Shown: piece by piece, positions 54,978 through 64,000 of the stretch
Numbering within the stretch: the stretch's first letter is position 1
Layout of the letters: each line of letters begins with the position of its first letter
Assembly (NCBI GenBank): GCA_014218235.1
Contig: CM024766.1
Coordinates: 66,825,207-66,889,206, forward strand
From: Colocasia esculenta
Lineage: Eukaryota; Streptophyta; Magnoliopsida; Alismatales; Araceae
Direction: 5' to 3'
DNA: 64,000 nt
Translations under genes and position numbers: made by a program
The notes under the pieces: generated by a model
The model's input: the letters and a program-made list of their open reading frames with translations, nothing else
Told to the model about the DNA's origin: nothing
The model's database searches: none

Positions 54978-56649
54978 TGTGACCTTCCACGTCGTTTAGG
55001 CCCGTTAACCCAATAAGGTGCCCGATACAACCCCGCCTCCCTCGATCGGGCCGAAGCCTCACAAGGGATATCAACTACATGTGTCTGCGAAAATACAAAA
55101 GAACGTGCTGAATACATAAAAGCTTTCATTGCTCACATATATTTACATGAAATGTACATACTCAGTTATGTACATGACCATAATAAAGTCCAACAGCCTG
55201 GGACGACCCCCAGGGCTTCACAAGTAAGAACAATTACTCTGCTAGTGGCGAGGGCCCGACTCCACTACGACGCTGACCCAAACTAGAGGAAGGACGCGAA
55301 TCCTTCTGCTCTCCTTCACCTGGAAGAATAAGGGGTGAGCCTCACAAGTCATTGGCTCAGTAGGTTATCTCCCCCAAAGCCGTAAAACACAGTTTATAGA
55401 ATAGTTGTAAAGCATTTAAAGAATGTAGATACCTATACATGATGCTACAGCTGAGAGTAAATCAACAGCAAACCACACACGAGGGCACAAGCCACAGAAG
55501 GGTACGCCGCACACGAGTCACGTACACTGGTTCGCAACACCAGCCACTGACCCGGACAAAGGACACAAGTACACCTCTCAGCCTCGCAGCCACGGGTGAA
55601 AGGCCCAGCTACCACTCCACCTCAACAGATCAAGAAAACGTTGAGACAACAAACCACCATATCTGCGGACTACACCGCCGCAGGCCCAATCCAGACACCT
55701 TTAGGGGCTCCAGCTGAGAACCCTAAAGTGAGGCACTGGAAACCGGACTAGTTGGGGACTAGTACATCTACCGGTGTCCGTCCCTCAACCAAGAGTGCGC
55801 TACAAATGGCCGCACACCCACAAACACGAGCCGTTGTCCCTTGCCATCTTTCTCTCAGCTGGACGTACAACTCCACACAGGAGTGAGGGTGTCTGGGAAG
55901 ACTACTCAAACCCTGACGGTACTCTTGTACCAGGACAAGCCCTGAGCACCCGGTGCTAGGGTAACCGACTGGAGAGGTAACTATGGAAGGCGTGACACCC
56001 AACTTGCTATGCACGTAAATCTACATAAAACACCTTGTTAACAATCATCACGTGAGTCATCATGACCTACACAGACCCTACATTGCCTTGGGAACACCGC
56101 CCAAGCAACGTGGGTCAGAAACTGGACTAACTGGCCAAGAACTCCCAGAGCTCGGGTGGCCACTTACTAAAATGCGTCCAACCCCTTCGCCACATTCAAA
56201 AGATGTCGGCCCTGCATGCGCCACGCGGCGCGCATGCAGCGCCGCTTACGTGAAGGCGGTGTGGAAACGCGTCGCTAACACGGGACGCGACACAACTTTG
56301 AAATGCGCCGACTCTGGCGGCCGCGTTAACCCATGAGAATCGCGTCCTCCTATTTGGACGCGTTCTCAGTGAGCCTCCCAGAAGTTGTTTTGGGCAGGAA
56401 TGCCTAAACCCCTCAGCTTTCTGCTTGAGCCAGATAACCTGTAAAAGACTTACAGACCTCCAAAATCTCACAATAGGCCACACACTGGCCCCCAAACCCG
56501 GTAAACCACGATCCGAACATACCGGATATTACACCCCAAGCCTCACAACCACACGCAAACACTTGAAACATGAACTAATGGGCCATACACTGGCCACCAA
56601 ACCCGCTAAACAGGGATCCGCGAGGATTCGAAAAATGAGCGACGTTACA
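54978..56649 (-). repeat. D 5' LTR
   Basis: The minus strand starts TGTAACGTCGCTC at 56649 and ends GGTCACA at 54978. It is homologous to the solo LTR in C over both ends and the middle. Near 56224-56362 it carries CGCG words in place of the GACGGC words of the solo copy. The frames listed on either strand here have no domain support. Confidence 0.82.
56224..56369. repeat. CGCG array and hairpin in D LTR
   Basis: CGCG cores stand at 56268 and 56286 (18 apart), 56322, 56341 and 56359 (19 and 18 apart), with GC-rich palindromes at 56221-56245. The last two lie in an inverted repeat of GAGAA.CGCGTCC type. CTGAGAACGCG on the minus strand also occurs in the unrelated LTR of A (15023-15033). Confidence 0.8.
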
Positions 56650-58006
56650 ACCAAAGTGTTAGAACTCGTCAAAAATAGGGGGCTCTATAAAGAATTTCCT
56701 ACCTCGCTCCTTTTGGGGGCCATTTTTGAAGTGGTAGACATTCTCCCTGTCGATTAGGTCATCAATCATGTAGACCTGGACCATGAGAAGGTTGATCTAT
56801 ATTTTGAGCCTTGTGGTCTTAGGCTCAGGGTCTGAATGCTTGGGATTAGTGAAATTGGGCTCCATCGAGAAGTCTCAATATAGGGTACCAAGGTCCTTGA
56901 AAACCTACAAGTATTGGGTCTTACAACCATTGGGAGAATTCCAACTTGGAGAAATATAAAGGAAAGACTAATTACGACAAGCTTTGAAGTGAAAAAAGCC
57001 AACACCTGCCATCAAGCTTGGGGCAAGGAAAAAGAAACTATAGAAGAGGTTTACAGAGCAATAAGCACCTGTTAATGTACAAGCGATGATAAATATACAA
57101 AGGAAAAGGTAAGTATTGGAAACTAGTTGGATTGTAGACAACTAGTAGTAGTTGAGTATGGCAACAATGAAGGGTGAACTGGAAGCCTAAACCCAGATTC
57201 AAGAGCTAGCTGATAAAGACAAAACTCACCGGGATAGATGAAGGTGCTAAGTTCATCAGGGTGAGGAGCAGAGAAGTGGTAGGAAGGGGAGACTCGGTAC
57301 TAGAAGGAGAGGTCTTCCGCCTCCCAGTCTATGATGGTTCTGTATTCCTCATAGCAGGACGGGGCATCATCATCCTTCTTGCTCTTTCCCTTAGCCTTTC
57401 CTTTCGATTTCCTCAAAACAACCGAAGGAGCAGAATCGAAGGAAGAGGATGAATAAGATTCAGAAGGATGGGCCATCTTGAGAAAACTTATCAGGAAGTG
57501 GTAGCTCTCAAAGAATGCAAGGAGAACCCCAATGATAAGTGATGAAGTGTAGAAGGAAGAAGACGGTTTTAAAACAAAGCTGAGTGGAGGAAGCCCAAGC
57601 AATTCGGAATGTGGACAAAGGAAAGAAGACAAATCTCACTAAGACACATATTTATAAGAAGGAAAGGAGCACTAAAATGGTAAAGAAAGCAGGAAGAATC
57701 TGAAAAAAAAAATTCCCTATTTTTAAAGGGCAACATCTTCCAAAAGGCATTTTCACCATTAATGCATGGCATTATGAAGCAGATTCGAGAATTGCATCAA
57801 TGGCTACAAACTCCATCTTCGTACGAGGCACTGCCGAAACCTTCTAAGAGGTGTGTAGACGCTTCAGACAACGACACCTCATGATGGCAAGGTGCTGGAT
57901 GTCGGTGCCTCATAACACCCACGAGACCATTTTTGGCTTGCAATGTGATGACAACACGATGGATTTTGGGGCAATTCAATAGGACAATTGATAACCCGGC
58001 GCCACT
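56650..58006 (-). pseudogene. K: fragment with putative gypsy-type transposon (PF04195-like) ORF
   Basis: A minus-strand frame starts MAHPSESYSSSSFDSAPS at 57476 and runs on, with stops and shifts, through DELSTFIYPGEFCLYQLALE, SGFRLPVHP and a segment WQVLAFFTSKLVVI. This wording matches what I remember of the plant family called putative gypsy type transposon, found in ORFs upstream of or within Gag of Tat-type elements. It may be an element leader ORF or the N-terminus of gag. The 57480-58006 part is leader-like and non-coding. D joins it at 56649 and the LTR of H at 58007. Confidence 0.5.
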
Positions 58007-60133
58007 TGTTGGATCGGTGACAATAGAGCTTTTCACCTAAAGGGGGGTGAATAGGTTTTTGTTCATCGCAAAAGCTAAATTATCAATTACTTAAGAGCAC
58101 ATGTTAGTTAGGTTAGTCAAACCACAAAGGACACACAAGATTTATCCTTGTTTAGACCTTCCTTCCAATGGAAGTCCTACATCCAGTCCCTAAGCCAAGC
58201 TTAGGATTTCACTATCTTTTCAAAGATACAACACTCTGATACTTACCGGTCTTCCCTTCTACACAAGGGGAAAAATAAGCCGCAAGCTACAACTAGCCTT
58301 CCCTTTACAAAGGGGAATAGACCACCAAGACTACCATGGCCTTCCCTCTTTCAGAGGGGTACACACCCTACTCAGCAAGTCTTCCCGTTCTAAAGTGGTG
58401 CACTTACTTTTGACAAGCCTTACATGGAGGACTATACTTCATAAAGACCACAGACGAGAAGAATAGGAAGGAGAGATTTAGTCTGAAGAACAACTTCCTG
58501 ACTCTAAGAAAAGAACTTTTTACAAAGTGAAATTTGAACAACTGCTTCACTGCATGCACAGGTAAGACTTCAACGCAGCACCCATGCAATGTCTATGGAG
58601 AGGAAGCTTCACGCAGTACACTTGCACCTTTTTCACCTCTTTTCAAGTATGTGCTTGTCTCTCTCTTTTGCTTTCTTGTATATGGCTTGTTATCTCCCAC
58701 GCTCATGTGTATGTGCTTCTTTTGAGTGACATTGTATTTATAGGCTTCATCTTTGTAGCCATTGCTTGAACTATTTGAATCTATCCATTGGAGATATAGT
58801 CGTTGCTTGATTTGTTTGAATCTACCCGATAGAGAGAGAGAGACTCGTGCACGTTTTCTTTCGAGGGTGTCGTGCATGTTTTTTGCATTCACATTGATCA
58901 GACAGTCTTTTATGCTGATTCTATTTCATCTTTATCCAAAAATATACAAGTTCCAAGATATACTAGACTGGGTCCAGTATGTTAGCTACAGCTATGATCA
59001 TAGGTACTTGTGAGATATTTCAAATGTTGACGGCTATCAGTAATTAATGTTCTGTTGAAAAAGGTTTTGCATATACATAAAATATGTAGTAGGTAGAGAT
59101 CGTGAGTGCAGATCTGACAGAAGACAATATGATGTTCATAGTGGCAGATGTTCAGGATAAGGATATGTTTTAGAAATAGAGCCATAAGATTTTTATATCC
59201 GAAGGTCTTGAAAAAGATGGCACGAAATACATGTTGATTTAACAAAGGATTCGTAATTCAGAATGTAGTTCAATTCAGGAGTTTAACTGTGAGCTGGCCA
59301 CATTAAAATATCATGAATATGATATTAAATGTTAATGATGAGTAGATATCATGAAATTTGTATATTCTGCATTTTATCTAATAAGAATAAAATGCCATTT
59401 AATCGAAATGATACAACAGATATGATGAAGTGATTTTCATATATGTCAAAGTAAACTTCGGATACGAAGCTAACTTCGGATATGACGAAGCTGACTTCGG
59501 ATATGAGGAAGTGAACTTCGGATATGACGAAGTGAACTTTAGATATGAAGAAGTGAACTTCGTATATTATGATTTCAACATGATCAATCGAAGCAAGATC
59601 TTTGTGTTTTACTTCGCATATGACGAAGCTAACTTCGGATATGATGAAGCTAACTTCGAATATGACGAAGTGAACTTCGGGTATGACGAAGTAAACTTCG
59701 TATATTACAATTTCAACATGATCAGTTGAAGTAAGATATTTTGTGTTTTACTTCGCATATGACGAAGCTAACTTCGGATATGACGAAGTGAACTACGGGT
59801 ATGATGAAGTGAACTTTGTATATTACGATTTCAATATGATCAGCCGAAGTAAGATCTTTGTGTTTTACTTCGCATATGACGAAGCTAACTTCGGATATGA
59901 CGAAGTGAACTTCGTATATTTCCTAGGAAAATGAAGTTATACTTAGGATTTCTGATTAGAATAATTTGTATGTCTAAATATGCTTTAGAGATTTTGTTAT
60001 ATGTCATGTAAGAGAGAGGAATATAATTTTGCTTATAAGTAGATATCTGTTTATTTTGTCATCCTCAAAACTACTGTATGTTATAGATTAAATCTGTAAA
60101 TATGCAATGTATACGTTGGGCAGAGATTCAACA
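58007..60133 (-). repeat. H LTR (3' LTR of a minus-strand copia element)
   Basis: The minus strand starts TGTTGAATCTCTG and ends CGATCCAACA. The last bases, including a C-rich run just before, resemble the LTR end of B. A polypurine tract precedes the start, so it is a 3' LTR. It holds the 21-bp tandem array at 59455-59935. No second LTR is in the window. Confidence 0.75.
59455..59935. repeat. 21-bp palindromic tandem array in H LTR
   Basis: The unit AACTTCGGATATGACGAAGTG recurs, for example with ACTTC words at 59473, 59494, 59515, 59536 (ACTTT) and 59557, exactly 21 bp apart. Each unit contains ACTTCG and CGAAGT as an inverted pair with a 7-base gap. Three blocks are separated by a roughly 50-bp segment (GATTTCAACATGATCA) at 59565, 59705 and 59827. 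On the plus strand it translates as repeating GYDEVNF, a by-product of a period divisible by three. Confidence 0.93.
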
Positions 60134-60354
60134 ATCTCCCCCTTTTTGTTGATGACAAAATACAGATATTAAGGTGAAAATGCAACAACAAAGCAACTAT
60201 ATTCACACATAAGAGATATGAAAATACATAAGTTTTCTCCCCCTTTATTTTATAATTTGACTCCCCCTTTATTTTATAATATATCTGGTGATTAAGTGCA
60301 ATTATTCATATAATTTCCCTATTATTTAAATAAACTTGTCTTCATTTTATTCAC
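60134..60354 (-). other. H 3' internal end with polypurine tract
   Basis: The minus strand reads CAAAAAGGGGGAGAT right before the LTR, with further AAAGGGGGAG tracts at about 60235-60270. This is the end of a SIRE-like copia interior. It stops where the LTR of J begins; the rest of H would lie right of the window. Confidence 0.7.
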
Positions 60355-61678
60355 GTGTTTTGTGCACCGCTATCGCATCCCTCTGCCTTTGAGCACTCAA
60401 GGCATGATGAACAACTATTTTGTACACACTTCTATCTTGGCTTGGACGACCTCTCCATTGGGAATACTCCTGACAGGACCAGGAACTCCTTGTCAAGGCC
60501 TCCGTAAGTCTCCTTGGCTTTGGCGAACGTCCATTGCCGACGAGCGGGTTGTACCATTAATACCTATTATACCCTTAGGGATCAGCATGATCCAATGGCC
60601 ATAGTTTGTCCTCTCTTACCTCGCGATCACACCGGACCTCTGGCCTGTGTTCGTAGCACGGTTATTGAGATGGTTGTGACTTCTACCAGACTGCCGACAC
60701 ACGACCATGTGTTGTGCAACTATTATTATCGCCTGTTTATCGTTATTTTACTAATATGACAATGTTCTCATCTACTATCTCTACACTCTCATTTGTTTAC
60801 GTTCTCTCTATACTCTCATCTATTCTTCAATTACTCACTTCTATTCTTGGTACTCTATTTGGCCATCCAATTGATTGTCTAAGATAATAAACATAACTAA
60901 TGCCAGGCAATAGGGCCCGATTTGGTCCTGGGAGGTGCACTCGAAATGTGCCATTTGTCCGCGGGAGTTCAATTATCAGGATGTCGGTATTACATTCAAT
61001 GCCATTTATACTATCAAGATTTAATCTATGATAATCAAATACTTTACTATGTTCTCTCGGTTGACAAGAAGCTCGACCAAAAAGTGATATCTCTACTAGT
61101 GCACCTTTGTGCAAATGTTACATGTTATTTTGTTACATGGCCAATTCGTTATCATGCTTGTTGTGCTATACTCTCATGAAAAGTGCTATTGTTTCTCGTT
61201 ATCATGCGGCATTACTCTCTTGACTATACTTGATCGTTCTCTCTAGTTAGCCTACTTGACAAGACATTAATCACTTAAAGCATGCATGTTTATATGAGAT
61301 ATTAAGTCCTACTAGGTGTTTAACGCTCATCCCGTGCTATTTATTTCATGTGTTTCAGGTGAGTCTGATGGAGACTACCACACTCACGAGGAAGGGGATG
61401 AGGATGTGCAAAAGTGACCTGTCTTTACAACAACCATTGCTTTTAGTAGTTAGTTAGTTGTTAGTTAGTCCATTGTAATAGTTAGATTTGAATAAAGTAC
61501 TCTAGGTCCTAGTTATGGCTCTGAATTACTGATGTAATAGTTGATTTGAGGTATTGTTAATGAAGTTGGTTTTCTTTTGGCGTTATTCTAAATTATGCAA
61601 TTGTTTGATGTTATTTCTCACTCTATATTATTTAATTAACTGTATTACCGCTCTGATATTCTGCATCGGGGTGTTTCA
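60355..61678 (+). repeat. J 5' LTR (left border approximate)
   Basis: The right border is firm: GGGGTGTTTCA, then six bases, then the primer site. The left border is a guess near TGTGCACCGC, where copia-like sequence ends. No second LTR is available. No coding signal is visible inside. Confidence 0.6.
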
Positions 61679-61684
61679 ATTTTG

Positions 61685-61697
61685 TGGTATCAGAGCC
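61685..61697 (+). other. J primer-binding site (initiator Met tRNA)
   Basis: TGGTATCAGAGCC is a perfect plant Met-tRNA site. Leader follows to gag. Confidence 0.92.
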
Positions 61698-61885
61698 TAG
61701 GTTGTTCTTAAGTATAGGATGATCTAGGTTTGACCTGCCTCGACTAAGAGTCTAATTCCATACCTATGTGAGAGATGGGTAGAACCATGGGTAATAAGTT
61801 AAAATAAACTCACACACGTGCAAACTTAGTGCAACCTCAAAATCTTATAATAAATTTTCTTTTGAAGGAACTTAGAACATCATCA

Positions 61886-62814
61886 ATGGTAGCGGAGCGT
61901 GCACAACTCCGTGATATACAGCAGACTCTGCAGGATCTGACTCGTGCCCTAGTCCAAGCTGCTCAGGGCGGTGGTAACCGCAGAGCTGGAGATTTGCACC
62001 GAAATTTTCGTAGCATGAACCCGCCGCGGTTCAGCAGAACAACTGACCCAGATGAGGTTGAACACTGGTTGAAGGAGATCGAATGTATTTTCCACGTCAT
62101 GCAATGTGCGGACGGTGATAAACTATTACTTGCCACATTTCAACTTGAGAGATACGCCCGTGCATGTGGGGGTCCGTAGAAGCCACTCGGGCGGATGCAC
62201 AGTTCACTTGGAATGAGTTTAAGAAGCATTTCAACTCCAAATATTTTTCTGAAAGAGTACAGGAAAGAAAGGCTGCTGAATTTTCTGCACTAAAGCAAAG
62301 GAACCTCACAGTGGCCGAGTACGAAGCTCAATTCTCTCGATTGGCTCGATATGCCAATCACCTTGTCAGCACTGAGAAGATGAAGGCGAGGCATTTTCTT
62401 AACGGGCTCAAGCTTGCATATATCACTCAACTTGCACCGCTCGACATCCATACTTATGTCAAGATGGTCAAGAAAGCCCAGCTGCTGGAGGATGCGACCG
62501 ATCTCACCGATCGCATTAAGGGAAGAATTGTCAAGAAGGAACAAGCATCTGGTTCCTCGAGTAAACCCACTAACGACAAGAAAGGGCCATTTAGCATCAC
62601 CGATGGGCCAAGCCAAGAGCGGAAGCCCAAGGTTTTCACCCCCTCTGCCCCAAATGAGCCCAAGTGTAAGCACTGTGACAAGCTTGGTCACACTGCCGAA
62701 GAATGCTGGAGGAAGGTAGGTGCATGCCTACGCTGTGGGAGTCGAGAGCATCGTATTCCCAACTTTCCCCTACTTAAAAGAATGAGAAGCGTCCTATGGG
62801 ACCAAAGAAGCTAG
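61886..62814 (+). pseudogene. gag: J gag
   Basis: The ATG at 61886 begins MVAERAQLRDIQQTLQDL. The gag domain reads AGDLHRNFRSMNPPRF ... DPDEVEHWLKEIE, then KAAEFSALKQRNLTVAEYEA. A knuckle CKHCDKLGHTAEEC is intact. A frameshift near 62163 breaks the conserved W-W region (RACGGP in one frame, WGSVEATRA in the other). The Gag closely parallels that of A and A', so J and A are related families in opposite orientation. Confidence 0.88.
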
Positions 62815-64000
62815 GTAGACTCCTAGCAGTCCAAGAAGCAGAAAACGTCGAGGAAGGCGGAGTTGTGGAAGGTACACTGCCAGTCTTTTCTCATTCAGCA
62901 TTTGTTTTGTTTGATACTGGCGCTACACATTCGTTCATATCACAAGCATTTGCTGATACACTAAATGTTAAACCTGCATCCATGAGTTTTGAATTACCTG
63001 TTACTACACCACTGGGGGAGGAAGCTCAATTGAACAAATATTTTCCATTAGCTGACGTCATGATTGGCGAACTCAATCTAAGGGCCAACCTGGTCTGTAT
63101 GTCCATGGAAGGCTATGATGTTATCTTGGGAGCCGATTAGCTATCCACTTATGGGGCTATTTTTTATTGTCGAAGAGGGAAAATTTCCTTTAGTGAATTC
63201 CCTAAGTTGACTTTTATGGGACGTAGACATAAGAGGCACTTGTCTCTCGTCTCTGCTATTCGGACACAGAGCATGATAAGAAAGGGATGTGTGGCATTCC
63301 TCGCTGCTATAGTGGTTGAAAAGAAAGCATCCAAGATATCAGACATACACATAGTGCAAGAATACTCCGACGTTTTCCCCAACGAGCTGCCAGGAATACC
63401 ACCTAAACGAGATGTAAATTTCTCAATCGATCTGACTCTTGGAGTGGCACTAATGTCACGTCAACCCTACAGAATGTCTCCTGCTAAATTGAAGGAATTG
63501 AAGGAGCAATTAATGGAGTTGCTGGAAAAAGGTTTTATTAGACTGAGTACTTCTCCTTGGGGAGCACCTTTGTTGTTTGTCAAGAAGAATGACGGATCTA
63601 TGAGGTTGTGCATTGACTACAGGTAGTTGAATCAACTGACTATCAAGAAAAAATACCCTCTGCCTCGTGTTGATGAATTATTTGATCAAATATCAGGAGC
63701 CAAATATTTTTCTAAGATTGACCTTAGATCTGGATATCATTAGATGAGAAATAAAGATGCAGATATTTACAAGACAGCTTTTAGGAGTAGGTATAGACAT
63801 TATGAATTTGTAGTTATGCCTTTTGGACTAACCAATGCTCCTGCAGCCTTCATGCAATTAATGAACATCATCTATCGGCCATACCTCGACAAATTTTTCG
63901 TGGTGTTTATTGATGATATTCTCATATACTCCAAGACCAAGGAAGAGCATGAGGAGCATCTGAGGATCGCTCTACAGATCTTATGCGACAACAAGCTCTA
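62796..64000 (+). pseudogene. pol: J protease and reverse transcriptase, cut by window end
   Basis: The protease has VLFDTGATHSFIS with an intact D-T-G. MEGYDVILGAD is followed by TAG where Trp is usual (63138-63140). RT follows in the same frame: PYRMSPAKLKELKEQLMELL, STSPWGAPLLFVKKNDGS, RLCIDYR, YEFVVMPFGLTNAPAAF, FIDD at 63906-63917, ILIYSKTKEEHEEHL. Two more stops replace Gln codons, in RQLNQ (63624-63626) and near 63741. All three stops fit single C-to-T or G-to-A changes. RNase H and integrase should follow beyond the window. Confidence 0.92.

Larger units (their letters stand above)
16776..56649 (-). mobile_element. Element D: Ty3/gypsy element split by F
   Basis: The right part (LTR, primer site, gag start) and left part (rest of gag to RNase H) are both on the minus strand and in matching order. 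Each breaks at the border of F. That they are one element is inference, since some gag is missing at the join and no target duplication is recognisable. The left end is cut by A. Confidence 0.7.

Noticed and set aside
57990..58006. TGGCGCCGGGTTATC (minus strand) as primer-binding site for the H LTR
   Set aside because: It lies two bases from the LTR end, but it does not fit a tRNA T-stem, the LTR already has a polypurine tract on its other side, and SIRE-like elements use Met-tRNA sites. I treat it as K sequence.
59430..59934. Plus-strand frames with repeating GYDEVNF
   Set aside because: The 21-bp DNA repeat is divisible by three, so it reads open by construction; it is inside an LTR and antisense to the element.

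Overview
The window is plant nuclear DNA, almost certainly from a repeat-rich angiosperm genome. It has Ty1/copia elements with SIRE/Maximus features, Ty3/gypsy elements with Met-tRNA primer sites, and Tat/Ogre-type gypsy elements with an Arg-like primer site. I found no host gene, RNA gene or CRISPR array. Essentially every base can be assigned to LTR retrotransposons inserted into one another. I use working names A to K.

Layout. E (minus, Tat-like gypsy) runs from the left edge to 4750. It interrupts A' (gag-protease of a Met-primed gypsy, 4751-6590), which shares an LTR (6591-10345) with the adjoining element A (minus: integrase, RNase H, RT, protease, gag, then 5' LTR to 16775). A sits inside D, another minus gypsy: its RNase H, RT, protease and most of gag lie at 16776-19655, and its gag start, primer site and 5' LTR lie at 54661-56649. 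D's gag is split by F (minus, Tat-like, Gag but no recognisable pol, 19656-54660). F itself carries two plus-strand SIRE-like copia elements, C (23161-36904, exact TSD CCTTT) and B (39468-52084, near-exact TSD). C's 3' LTR carries a 3.6-kb solo LTR of the same family as D's LTR. D in turn abuts K (minus, 56650-58006), whose far side is joined to the LTR of H, a minus copia (58007-60133). H is followed by J (plus gypsy, about 60355 to the right edge). The deepest nest I can reconstruct is K > D > F > C > solo LTR.

How they work. Each element is a copy-and-paste unit with LTR promoter and polyadenylation signals, a tRNA primer site, Gag, and a protease/integrase/RT/RNase H polyprotein. All are decayed by stops and frameshifts. 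The best-kept frames are the RT-RNase H of B (503 codons) and the integrase-RT-RNase H of C.

Most striking signal. The non-coding parts of nearly every element carry arrays of short self-complementary words with a CG core, at fixed spacings, while the sequence between them has diverged. C has CTGTCGACAG in pairs 21-22 bp apart (11 pairs). E has CGCG words spaced 18-11/12-18. A has 22-21-22 and 17-11-17. B has TCGA cores 13 bp apart in units of 56 bp. H has a 21-bp ACTTCG...CGAAGT unit. F and the solo LTR have TAGACGGC...GCCGTCTA 18 bp apart. The same word types occur in unrelated families, and two LTRs of one family carry different arrays. This looks like an exchangeable cis-acting module, either hairpin-forming in RNA or protein-binding in DNA, and I rank it the best candidate for something undescribed here.
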